A stretch of 19,534 nt of DNA, taken from the NCBI GenBank assembly GCA_964359565.1, contig CAYHTN010000022.1, positions 1-19,534 of the forward strand, given 5' to 3'. Below are positions 13,451 through 19,534 of this stretch, in pieces. A program made the translations under genes and the position numbers. The number at the start of each line of letters is the position of its first letter. The stretch's first letter is position 1. A model generated the notes under the pieces. The model was not told the DNA's origin and made no database searches. It saw only the letters and a list, made by a program, of their open reading frames with translations. Origin of the DNA: JAGOTP01 sp964359565. GTDB taxonomy: Bacteria; Patescibacteriota; Patescibacteriia; 2-12-FULL-60-25.

Positions 13451-13526
13451 TGGTGCAGCGGCTGGGGGTCGAACCCAGGACCTTGGGCTTAAGAGGCCCC
13501 TGCTCTACCGGCTGAGCTACCGCTGC
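13451..13526 (-). tRNA. tRNA-Lys (CTT)
   Basis: A 76-nt minus-strand cloverleaf. The acceptor pairs GCAGCGG with CCGCTGC, the D-arm is GCTC/GAGC, and the anticodon loop CTCTTAA gives CTT (Lys). The T-arm is CTGGG/CCCAG with a TTCGACC loop, the discriminator is A, and CCA is encoded. The anticodon stem GGGGC/GCCCA has a G-A mismatch at its top pair (27-43). Confidence 0.96.
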
Positions 13527-13538
13527 AAATGAGTGAGG

Positions 13539-13558
13539 AGAATGAGCTTGCTCATTCT
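13539..13558. repeat. Small perfect palindromic hairpin upstream of tRNA-Lys
   Basis: AGAATGAGC-TT-GCTCATTCT is a 9-bp perfect stem with a 2-nt centre, 12 nt before the tRNA 5' end. It may be a processing or operator-like element in the tRNA leader. Confidence 0.55.
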
Positions 13559-13618
13559 ACCGAGCGAATGCCGCAGGGGGAAGCTATTGCTTACCGCTGC
13601 CTATGAAATACGATCGGA

Positions 13619-13647
13619 ATGGTACAAAATTGCCTTCTTCATGTCAA
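13619..13647 (-). promoter_or_regulatory. Probable promoter of tRNA-Lys
   Basis: On the minus strand a perfect TTGACA (13642-13647), a 17-nt spacer and TACCAT (13619-13624). It implies an unusually long tRNA leader of about 85 nt containing the palindrome at 13539-13558. Confidence 0.5.
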
Positions 13648-13748
13648 TCTTCGTATGTTCTTCCGAGGAGCTGATTCAGTTGGTTATAGCATGAATATAA
13701 ATAAAGCAGCATCAATGGTATGATGAAGGCTGTCGTTGGTTTTTCTCT

Positions 13749-15230
13749 ATGTCCTTTTATCATCTTTCCGAGAGCCCTGGTGGCGAAACGCGTGTCGATC
13801 GACAGGCGCTAGAAGTACGTCGCCAGGTGCGAGTATGGCTTACAGACCTTTATCGTATTTGCGAGCAGGAACAGCCTGAGCAATGGATGTTACGGGTATA
13901 CCGTCATTTAACGGCCGCCCTACCTGTAGAAGGGTCGTCTGGTCCTCATGCAGAAGCGGATTTGGAGGCGACAAGGTATATTCGGGGCTATGCGGATTTT
14001 TTGAGAGAGTTGCTCTCGGAACGGTACCAAGAGGCTCGTTCGGAGTCAGCGAGTACGAGTCTTGAAGCAAGAGTGTTACGTATTTCTGATGTGCTTGTGC
14101 ATGAGGTGGCGGAAAAACTGGCTCTACCAGAACCGCTTGAAATTCGTGAAGATGAAAAACCTCTTTTTATGGGTTGGAACGAGCTTTTGAGGCTGCCAGG
14201 AGTACGACGGTTCGAAGAGATGGGTCGGTTGTATGTAGAAGTGGTAGGGCCAAGTGGGAAAGTGGCGCGTATTGGCATTCCACAAATGGACGATGTGATG
14301 CATAAAGGGGGATCGGCACGTATTTTTTTGAAGCTCCTGGCCCGATCAGAAACGGCGCTCTTGGATGCAGAAATTCCCTTGAACGACGTTGATGTACTCG
14401 TTTCCGGAGTTGATATAGCGGATATCAAGCGTGAAGCGGCTCTTTTAGGTGCGGATGCAGAAGGAGTGGAGCAAGTCGCTTCTTTTAAGAACATGCGAGA
14501 GCTCTTTTCGACGCGGGATATCAATTTGAATCAGTGCTTCTTGAGCAAGGATGGTCTTCATTTTACCGATCGAGCTCTTTATGCCGCCCAAACGGGAACT
14601 ATTGAGATCTCTTCTCGCGCGCGAAGCCTTTATGGTTCAGAAACATTTCGTCATCAGGGTCGAGAGCTCTTGAAGGCACGAGGATTAATGAGGCTCTTAA
14701 AGTTTGCGGCAGAAGGAAAAGCACATAATTTTTCGATGACCGAGTTAAACACTTATATTCCGTTAGGAATCTATTGGTTATTCCTCGTTCGAAAATTCGC
14801 GAAAAAACCTCAATTCCCGGAGCTCGCTCAACGATTGTTTTATCTCGCCGATCAGGCTCAGCATCAGAAAACAGATCGACCATTTATACAGATCTTAGAT
14901 CGAACGCATACTCAATTTCCCTTTTTTGACATGGAAGGGAGTAATCTCAACGAGGTCGATGTCATGCGTTGGTTAATCAAAAAAGCAATTCGAGTCACGG
15001 ACAAGCATTTTCAAGCGAGAGCTCATGTTCCGGTAAAGCCTTTCTTGCCAGAAGACCCTCGTCTCGAACGCCGTGTGGATGTTTCCTTAGATGGGCATAT
15101 CTCTGATCCGGCCAGACAAGAGACATTCATTGAAGATTGGCCGGCGTTCCTCGATCGTTGTTGTGACCGAAACCATGCCTTCGCTGAGCAGCGCCTACCT
15201 AAACCATTATTCATTGAAGATGATCCTTAA
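13749..15230 (+). CDS. Divergent nucleotidyltransferase of the CCA-adding/poly(A) polymerase type
   Basis: A 493-aa protein with no product name I can give. The middle shows a Pol-beta-type nucleotidyltransferase head: KGGSAR (186-191; GG-x-x-R loop), NDVDVLVSG (212-220) with the two catalytic acidic positions Asp213 and Asp215, and RDINLNQ (256-262), which matches the RDFTINA motif of CCA-adding enzymes. RGLMRLLKFAAEG (311-323) mirrors their PLRMLRAIRFAA neck motif. Residues 1-185 are an extra N-terminal region, and the helical tail after 330 is not assigned. Unlike standard CCA enzymes, Arg191 is followed by Ile rather than Asp/Glu, and the acidic part of the EDPLR motif is absent. It could act on tRNA or other RNA 3' ends, or on small molecules. 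It lies between tRNA-Lys and tRNA-Arg; since all tRNAs here encode CCA, repair or tailing would be more apt than primary CCA addition. Confidence 0.65.
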   Translation: MSFYHLSESPGGETRVDRQALEVRRQVRVWLTDLYRICEQEQPEQWMLRVYRHLTAALPVEGSSGPHAEADLEATRYIRGYADFLRELLSERYQEARSESASTSLEARVLRISDVLVHEVAEKLALPEPLEIREDEKPLFMGWNELLRLPGVRRFEEMGRLYVEVVGPSGKVARIGIPQMDDVMHKGGSARIFLKLLARSETALLDAEIPLNDVDVLVSGVDIADIKREAALLGADAEGVEQVASFKNMRELFSTRDINLNQCFLSKDGLHFTDRALYAAQTGTIEISSRARSLYGSETFRHQGRELLKARGLMRLLKFAAEGKAHNFSMTELNTYIPLGIYWLFLVRKFAKKPQFPELAQRLFYLADQAQHQKTDRPFIQILDRTHTQFPFFDMEGSNLNEVDVMRWLIKKAIRVTDKHFQARAHVPVKPFLPEDPRLERRVDVSLDGHISDPARQETFIEDWPAFLDRCCDRNHAFAEQRLPKPLFIEDDP

Positions 15231-15286
15231 AATCTTAAGCGCTAGATCTTTTTTACGAAAACTTCGTGAATCTCAAAAGGGGCATC

Positions 15287-15315
15287 TTGCCCTGTTTCAG
15301 GAAGTCTTTTACTAT
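15287..15315 (+). promoter_or_regulatory. Promoter of tRNA-Arg
   Basis: TTGCCC (15287-15292), exactly 17 nt, TACTAT (15310-15315). Transcription would begin about 17 nt before the mature tRNA. Confidence 0.65.
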
Positions 15316-15341
15316 GCCTGCGATCGCAAAACACGCAGGCA
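15315..15341 (+). repeat. Hairpin reaching into the 5' end of tRNA-Arg
   Basis: TGCCTGCG (15315-15322) pairs with CGCAGGCA (15334-15341). The last three paired bases are the first three of the tRNA, so this fold competes with the acceptor stem in the primary transcript if transcription starts early enough. Confidence 0.55.
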
Positions 15342-15415
15342 CTCGTAGCTCAGCTGGATAGAGCACTTCCCTCCGAAGGAAGGGGTCAGACGTTCGAATC
15401 GTCTCGAGTGCACCA
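15339..15415 (+). tRNA. tRNA-Arg (CCG)
   Basis: A 77-nt cloverleaf. The acceptor pairs GCACTCG with CGAGTGC, the D-arm is GCTC/GAGC, and anticodon stem CTTCC/GGAAG holds loop CTCCGAA (CCG). The T-arm is AGACG/CGTCT with a TTCGAAT loop, the discriminator is A, and CCA is encoded. It has its own promoter and an overlapping terminator. Confidence 0.97.
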
Positions 15416-15453
15416 CGTAAAAACTCGCTTACCCAGGCGAGTTTTTACGTGGT
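15412..15453. terminator. Bidirectional terminator sharing bases with the tRNA-Arg 3' end
   Basis: A perfect 17-bp stem ACCACGTAAAAACTCGC / GCGAGTTTTTACGTGGT with an 8-nt loop. The 5' arm begins with the tRNA discriminator and CCA (15412-15415). It also serves the convergent minus-strand lipoprotein gene. Confidence 0.9.
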
Positions 15454-15486
15454 CACCTGCAACGATCTTTTGTTCATCATCTGTGT

Positions 15487-16329
15487 TTAATTGCGGGGAA
15501 CGGTCACCGACATCGCTTCTGTGACAATATCTTGAGCGCCAGAAGCCGTTCCTGCGTTATAGGTCGATTTCACCATGCCGACATCTTTTACCCACCATTC
15601 AGTTCCATTCATAACAACCTGTCCATCAAAACTCGTTGTTGTTCGGACCTTTAACGCATCATACGTTCCTGCGGGGACGGTTACTCTCTCCTTGACGATG
15701 GCCCCGCGCTCAATCGTGACAGACATGGACATAGGGCGCATCGGGGTATCGTTTTCTTCCACGGCTTGAATGCGTGGAGTGATCGTTACGTCAAAGCTGG
15801 AAGACCAAACGGATCCAATATCTATATGCTGGGGAAGGAATTCACCTGATGCTCGATCGGTCGTTACCACAAAACGGTCTTGGTTCCTACCTAGGTGCGA
15901 CGTCAAATCCCCCATATTGACATATCCTTGCGCGAGCAGAACTCCTCCTTGACAGCGGTAGACCGTCTTGGACGTGACGGGCTCTCCGCCAGAAGTAATG
16001 GGAAAAACAGCTTTTAAGATAACCGAGTCGTTTGTCACGTCCTCTACGCGTAACGCGTAGTTCCCTCGTCCGGAGGTACCCATAGAAGCAGGATACATCG
16101 TTCGGTATTGAACCTCGTACCCTCGTCTCAGAGGATAGTATTCATGATTACACGACATGCCGACCGGATCGGGTCGCTCGGGTGAGGTTGCGCTTGGATC
16201 CGGATCACCAAAAATCGCCGTGGTTGGATCTGTGCGAGGAGGCGTGGGACGGTCAACTCCTCCTCTACAGCCAGCGCCCGTGAGAGTGATCAGGCCAAGG
16301 AATACGATTGCTGAAAGACGTGAAGGCAT
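15487..16329 (-). CDS. Putative lipoprotein with beta-rich C-terminal domain
   Basis: A 280-aa protein. The signal peptide MPSRLSAIVFLGLITLTGAGC ends at Cys21, a probable lipidation site; the lipobox is imperfect, with Gly at -3, as in the lipoprotein at 5789-6274. A Pro/Asp/Thr-rich spacer follows (26-57). Then comes a beta-rich domain: NHEYYPLRRGYEVQYR, ILKAVFPITSGG, RCQGGVLLAQGYVNM, and near the end VTVPAGTYDALKVRTTT and TEWWVKDVGMVKSTY. The pattern 'YPLRxGxxxxY ... vPAGTydalkv ... WWvkdvGmvk' resembles lipoproteins with DUF3108-like folds, but I do not assign the family firmly. Expected location: the outer face of the membrane. Cys60 and Cys127 could form a disulfide. A -10-like TATTCT (16339-16344) lies 9 nt before the ATG. 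The bidirectional terminator at 15412-15453 closes it. Confidence 0.72.
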   Translation of the reverse strand: MPSRLSAIVFLGLITLTGAGCRGGVDRPTPPRTDPTTAIFGDPDPSATSPERPDPVGMSCNHEYYPLRRGYEVQYRTMYPASMGTSGRGNYALRVEDVTNDSVILKAVFPITSGGEPVTSKTVYRCQGGVLLAQGYVNMGDLTSHLGRNQDRFVVTTDRASGEFLPQHIDIGSVWSSSFDVTITPRIQAVEENDTPMRPMSMSVTIERGAIVKERVTVPAGTYDALKVRTTTSFDGQVVMNGTEWWVKDVGMVKSTYNAGTASGAQDIVTEAMSVTVPRN

Positions 16330-16399
16330 AGAGCGAAGAGAATAATGTCTTCAAGGATACCCTAGATGCGCTTGTGGCGCACGTCTGATCTTGTTTAGG

Positions 16400-16428
16400 T
16401 TGCTCAAAGCAGCTAAACCCAGTATCGT
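16400..16428 (+). promoter_or_regulatory. Probable promoter of the VirD4-like gene
   Basis: TTGCTC (16400-16405), 17 nt, TATCGT (16423-16428), ending 10 nt before the ATG at 16439. It is used here to choose that start over the ATG at 16430 and the TTG at 16391. Confidence 0.45.
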
Positions 16429-16438
16429 AATGTTATCT

Positions 16439-17848
16439 ATGCCTGGTCAGGAAGAGTTGCTATTTAAACTCCTGCCGCCTCCGGCAAATTTACCGCAGTA
16501 TACGGATTCTGCTCTCAAAGCGGTGTCCTATTTTGGACATACAAATTTTGTGAGCGGTCTTTATCGTTCCCGAACGGTTTTTGGGATGAAACGTACGGAT
16601 CGTCGTCGTCATATTTATTTAATTGGAAAGAGCGGGATGGGAAAAACGAAGCTTCTCGAGCAACTCATTCGCTACGATATCGCTTCGAATCAAGGAATCG
16701 GAGTTATTGATCCGCACGGCGACCTCGCTCGTACCACGCTGGAGTTTGTTCCTAAGGGACGGATTCAAGATGTTATTTACGTTGATCCGTCGGATGCCGA
16801 GTATCCGATCGCGTTTAACCCTTTCGCCTGCGTCGAGAAAGCGCAACGTCAGAATGTCGCTCAGGGATTGGTCGAAATATTCAAAAAACAGTTTGCGAGT
16901 AGCTGGTCGCCACGTATGGAGCATTTGTTTCGCTTTGCCACCCTCGCCATTTTGGAACATCCAGATGGAACGCTCTATGAGCTGCTGCGTATTTTGACGG
17001 ATGCGCAAGCGCGTCAACGCATGATCTCTCATCTAACCGACGATATTGTGAAGCGATTTTTTGCGGTGGAGTTTGCGGGCTTCAGTCAAAAATATGATCA
17101 CGAAGCGATTACACCACTCACCAATCGGTTAGGTCAATTCTTTGCCGACCCATTTTTGCGTACGATCTTCACTCAAAAAGAAAATAAGATTGATGTTGAT
17201 AAGATCATGAATGAAGGCAAGATCCTCCTGATAAATACCTCAAAAGGGTTGCTAGGAGAGGATAACAGCGCGCTTCTCGGAGCTTTTTTTCTGACGAAGA
17301 TCAATCAAGTTGCGATGGCGAGATCTCGTCTCAAAGAAGCCGATCGCAAAGAGTTCTATCTTTACGTCGATGAGTTCCAGAACGCCGCTACGGAATCATT
17401 TTCCTCTCTATTTTCAGAGTCTCGTAAGTTCGCTATTAACATTACGATTGCTAACCAATATCTCGCGCAAATTCCCCCGAGTTTACTAGAAGCCATCTTC
17501 GGAAATGTGTCCACCCTCATTTCCTTCCGTGTTGGTGGTTCCGATGGCGATCGCATGGCGAAAGAGTTCATGCCTCGAGTCGAGCCATCGGATTTAATCA
17601 ATCTGGGAACGCGTGATTTCTATATTAAAATGTCGATCGATGGTCAGACGATGGCGCCGTTTTCGGCTCGTACGCTGGACGTTGCACCGGTCAAAAAGTC
17701 GTATGCAGATGCGGTGATTGAAAATTCGCGTCGGTTGTATACCTATTCTCCAAGCGCCGTTCAACCAGCACCAGAGTTAACAGTAGATATTCCAACCGCT
17801 TCCGAAGCGACGTCGATCGCAGAAGAGCTTCCTCCGCCGATCATATAA
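16439..17848 (+). CDS. VirD4/TraG-HerA-like type IV secretion ATPase
   Basis: A 469-aa P-loop ATPase of the FtsK-HerA/TraG class. Walker A is GKSGMGKT (63-70), followed by GVIDPHGDLA (the DPHG strand typical of TraD/VirD4-like proteins). AFNPF and a helical all-alpha insert (about 120-230) come next, then INTSKGLLGEDN, Walker B YLYVDEFQN (307-315) with Asp311 and Glu312, and the sensor segment ANQYLAQIPPSLLEAIFGN. Such ATPases drive DNA or protein through type IV secretion/conjugation or type IV pilus-like machines. No N-terminal transmembrane segment is visible, and no relaxase or mating-pair genes are nearby, so its partner is unknown. I have seen free-standing versions in CPR genomes and infer a link to DNA uptake or secretion only weakly. 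The C-terminal 30 residues are Pro/Ala/Glu-rich. Its stop overlaps the neighbouring terminator's T-run. Confidence 0.82.
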   Translation: MPGQEELLFKLLPPPANLPQYTDSALKAVSYFGHTNFVSGLYRSRTVFGMKRTDRRRHIYLIGKSGMGKTKLLEQLIRYDIASNQGIGVIDPHGDLARTTLEFVPKGRIQDVIYVDPSDAEYPIAFNPFACVEKAQRQNVAQGLVEIFKKQFASSWSPRMEHLFRFATLAILEHPDGTLYELLRILTDAQARQRMISHLTDDIVKRFFAVEFAGFSQKYDHEAITPLTNRLGQFFADPFLRTIFTQKENKIDVDKIMNEGKILLINTSKGLLGEDNSALLGAFFLTKINQVAMARSRLKEADRKEFYLYVDEFQNAATESFSSLFSESRKFAINITIANQYLAQIPPSLLEAIFGNVSTLISFRVGGSDGDRMAKEFMPRVEPSDLINLGTRDFYIKMSIDGQTMAPFSARTLDVAPVKKSYADAVIENSRRLYTYSPSAVQPAPELTVDIPTASEATSIAEELPPPII

Positions 17849-17891
17849 AAAAAGAGTCTCGCAGTGATCGTGAAGATGGATCAGGGCGAGA
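17847..17891 (-). terminator. Terminator of the 47-aa gene
   Basis: On the minus strand, TCTCGC plus GATCA-type pairs form an 11-bp stem with a 2x2 internal loop and a 9-nt loop, followed by CTC and seven T (17847-17853). It lies 7 nt after the small gene's stop and overlaps the VirD4-like stop codon. Confidence 0.7.
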
Positions 17892-17898
17892 GAACGTA

Positions 17899-18042
17899 TC
17901 AGTGCAAGAAGGGTCGGATGAGGAGCCACGCGAAGGTGATGGGGGCGACGACGAAGCCACTGCCGATGCACAGCATGAGCAGGAAGTGCTTCACTGAGTA
18001 CGTCGTATTATCAGACGACGTCGGGGGACCATCATTGCTCAT
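17899..18042 (-). CDS. Small single-pass membrane protein (47 aa) with strong Shine-Dalgarno
   Basis: MSNDGPPTSSDNTTYSVKHF starts the protein: an acidic/polar head of about 16 residues. A hydrophobic segment FLLMLCIGSGFVVAPITFAW follows (about 20-39) and continues as LL, then IRPFLH and TGA. The segment is long enough to cross the membrane once, with a basic C-terminal end. Evidence that the gene is real: AAAGGAGGG lies 6 nt before the ATG (18049-18057), a terminator sits right after the stop, and a possible -35 TTGACT lies at 18101-18106. The topology suggests a small membrane subunit or regulator; no function is known. It is too short for default ORF cut-offs. It converges on the VirD4-like gene and diverges from the SGNH gene. 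Confidence 0.75.
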   Translation of the reverse strand: MSNDGPPTSSDNTTYSVKHFLLMLCIGSGFVVAPITFAWLLIRPFLH

Positions 18043-18048
18043 AGTATT

Positions 18049-18057
18049 CCCTCCTTT
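18049..18057 (-). promoter_or_regulatory. Strong Shine-Dalgarno sequence of the 47-aa gene
   Basis: AAAGGAGGG, complementary to the usual 16S anti-SD core, with 6-nt spacing to the ATG. It stands out because most other genes in the window have no such site. Confidence 0.85.
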
Positions 18058-18140
18058 TAGGGTGGATGAGCCTTCGGATCCTTCCTCATTTTAGCGAAAA
18101 AGTCAATATATTATGATAAAAGGTTCCCTATCGATCCCCA

Positions 18141-18168
18141 TTGAATTTGCTGGCTGAGACGGTATAGT
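18141..18168 (+). promoter_or_regulatory. Promoter of the SGNH/beta-helix gene
   Basis: TTGAAT (18141-18146), a 16-nt spacer and TATAGT (18163-18168), 9 nt before the ATG at 18178. AGAGG between -10 and ATG could act as a short Shine-Dalgarno sequence only if transcription starts early. Confidence 0.55.
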
Positions 18169-18177
18169 AAGAGGACT

Positions 18178-19534
18178 ATGTCCTTTATTTTTCATCGATG
18201 TGCCAAGGTGAGCTCGGGCTTTTTAAGTGCCGTACTTGCTTTTGGAGGCTTAGGTACGAGCTTTTTATCGCCACAGCCGGTTTTGGCCTCCAATCCGGTT
18301 CGGGTTTATGTGGCGGGAGAGAGCATCGAGCGGCGTAATTGTTTCTCCCAGGCACCTTTTACTTCAGGCGGTGCACTTAATAACCCTACAGATGATAACG
18401 ACGATGAATACGGCTGGATGATCCCGATGGCAGAACGTCTTAAAATACGCCAACCAGGCTTGTCGGTACAATTTGTCGGTGCGCAGCCTTGGGCGCGCGC
18501 AGAAGATAATGATTACAGCGCTTCGGGATGTCCTTTCATGCCAATGCCAGGGCGAACTTCAGCGATTTCTGGGTCGGCGATCGATAGCTGGATCGAAGAT
18601 CGAGGAGGTGAACTTACGACGCGTACTCACTGCTATGATGTCGCCTTTGCCTCTCGCGGTGGCAATGACGGATCGAATTCTTCCGAAGGCTATCGCGATC
18701 TTTTAAAAGATCTCGTGCGTCGTCTTGCGCGAGGGTCTTCGTGTAATACCAATCCGTTGATTTATGTCACCGGACATATGCCGGATAATCAGGGGACGGT
18801 CTCATCCCTGCGTCAGCGTTTTTCTAGCGACCCACGTCAAGCGGTTGAAGAGCTTCGTGTTTCTGATCCGACTTTGCGCGTACGCTTTGTTGATATTTAC
18901 AGTGCTTTTGCCAGTAACCAACCAACGACTGCCTTCCCAAATCCCGCTTGGCTTTCCTCTCCAACGGCATTTAACATGAATCGGATTGGGCGCGATGGAG
19001 ATGGGCTGCATCCACGTCGTCTCTCTTCGATCTACGCGGGTGAAGTGGTTGCGGACGCAATTACGTTGTCTGAATTCACCGGAGGAACGAGCACGGCCGC
19101 TCCGGCACTGGATCCCGTTGTAGTACCGCCCGTTGTCCCAGCCCCAGCCCCAGCCCCTACGCCAACACCTACTCCGACCGCTCCTGCACCAACGGCACCA
19201 ACTACACCAACCGCATCTTCCCCAGCACTCCCAGCGACAGTGGTAGGTCGTTATGATATCGGTCAACCAACCCTACGAGATATTTGGGTCGATCCAACCA
19301 ATGGTCGTGATACGAATTCGGGCGCGAATCGGTCCCAAGCGCTACGAACACTCTCGGCCGCCGCGCGCCTCATCCCAACCGGGAGTACGCTGACCGGAAC
19401 GGGATATCGTATTATGCTTATGCGAGGGAGCTATACCGACGACATGATGCCCAATTATTGGGAGGATTACCTCGGCACTGCCCAGTTTCCAATCATGATT
19501 CAAGCCGCCGATGGTCGTGGGACAGCGATTCTTC
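18178..19534 (+). CDS. Secreted SGNH-hydrolase / beta-helix fusion protein, C-terminus cut off
   Basis: 452 codons are readable and no stop occurs before the window's right edge. The first ~37 residues form a signal peptide (hydrophobic FLSAVLAFGGLG, ending PVLA-S). Residues about 41-300 look like an SGNH/GDSL hydrolase: VYVAGES (nucleophile Ser49; GES rather than GDS), SRGGND (159-164; block III Asn163) and GDGLHP (274-279; catalytic Asp275 and His278). An Ala/Pro/Thr linker occupies about 306-352. From about 366, DIWVDPTNGRDTNSGANRSQ followed by ALRTLSAAA resembles the start of right-handed beta-helix proteins (DUF1565/pectate-lyase-like). Likely an exported or surface carbohydrate-ester hydrolase with a beta-helix scaffold or binding part. 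Seven Cys codons occur in the SGNH and signal regions (for example C55, C118, C152, C189), so disulfides are possible. Substrate unknown. Confidence 0.72.
   Translation, partial: MSFIFHRCAKVSSGFLSAVLAFGGLGTSFLSPQPVLASNPVRVYVAGESIERRNCFSQAPFTSGGALNNPTDDNDDEYGWMIPMAERLKIRQPGLSVQFVGAQPWARAEDNDYSASGCPFMPMPGRTSAISGSAIDSWIEDRGGELTTRTHCYDVAFASRGGNDGSNSSEGYRDLLKDLVRRLARGSSCNTNPLIYVTGHMPDNQGTVSSLRQRFSSDPRQAVEELRVSDPTLRVRFVDIYSAFASNQPTTAFPNPAWLSSPTAFNMNRIGRDGDGLHPRRLSSIYAGEVVADAITLSEFTGGTSTAAPALDPVVVPPVVPAPAPAPTPTPTPTAPAPTAPTTPTASSPALPATVVGRYDIGQPTLRDIWVDPTNGRDTNSGANRSQALRTLSAAARLIPTGSTLTGTGYRIMLMRGSYTDDMMPNYWEDYLGTAQFPIMIQAADGRGTAIL

Noticed and set aside
13592..13600. Possible integration (att) site at tRNA-Lys based on a 9-nt repeat of its 5' end.
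   Set aside because: Nine bases are too few, they repeat the 5' rather than the 3' end of the tRNA, and no integrase or cargo is present.
16391..16438. TTG (16391) and ATG (16430) as starts of the VirD4-like gene.
   Set aside because: They overlap or abut a plausible -35/-10 pair; the ATG at 16439 fits the spacing better. The choice remains uncertain by up to 16 residues.
19080..19250. A run of Pro/Ala/Thr codons that looks like a tandem DNA repeat.
   Set aside because: It is the in-frame linker of the SGNH protein, not an independent repeat or CRISPR array; no spaced direct repeats of constant length were found.
1..19534. A prophage, mobile element or CRISPR/defence island.
   Set aside because: No transposase, integrase, capsid, Cas or restriction-modification motif was seen; gene content is mostly housekeeping and envelope.

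Overview
The window looks like chromosomal DNA of a Candidate Phyla Radiation (Patescibacteria) bacterium, perhaps close to the Uhrbacteria/Magasanikbacteria; the clade is inference from protein style, not from a marker tree. Reasons: compact single-gene units with short gaps; secreted proteins with a GKRYVFPNE-type module and Pro/Thr linkers; a very Cys-rich protein family of a kind I associate with CPR genomes; a free-standing VirD4/HerA-like ATPase; a eukaryote-like IleRS; and mostly no Shine-Dalgarno sequence. UGA is read as stop (rpiB and the 47-aa gene end in TGA), so this is not a UGA-glycine lineage. No prophage, insertion sequence or CRISPR array is visible.

Layout. 1-2698 is a minus-strand block: a partial all-alpha NTPase-like protein, a secreted surface protein, and an rpiB-rpe pair joined by an ATGA overlap. 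ileS diverges from it (2801-5740). A small lipoprotein (minus) and ppa (plus) diverge around 6300, followed by an FNR-type flavin oxidoreductase and tRNA-Ile(GAT). 8066-10526 holds the Cys-rich protein, a compact MscL and a YerC/TrpR-type regulator, then hisS. 11898-11965 is a long imperfect inverted repeat in front of a GC-richer ATP-grasp-like gene; then come a HAD-like protein and tRNA-Lys(CTT, minus). 13749-15230 encodes a divergent nucleotidyltransferase of the CCA-adding/poly(A) polymerase type, between tRNA-Lys and tRNA-Arg(CCG). The right end has a lipoprotein (minus), the VirD4-like ATPase, a 47-aa membrane protein (minus), and the first 452 codons of a secreted SGNH-hydrolase/beta-helix protein.

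How the genes work together. Most are independent housekeeping units: translation (ileS, hisS, three CCA-encoding tRNAs, possibly the nucleotidyltransferase), pentose-phosphate interconversion (rpiB, rpe), pyrophosphate removal (ppa) and osmotic protection (mscL). The rest serve the envelope and outside contact (surface protein, two lipoproteins, SGNH protein). Expression logic is the most consistent signal. Many genes have a sigma70-like -10 element ending only 6-10 nt before the ATG, which predicts leaderless or nearly leaderless mRNAs. The 47-aa gene is the exception, with a strong Shine-Dalgarno sequence and its own terminator. No stretch over 300 bases lacks a gene.
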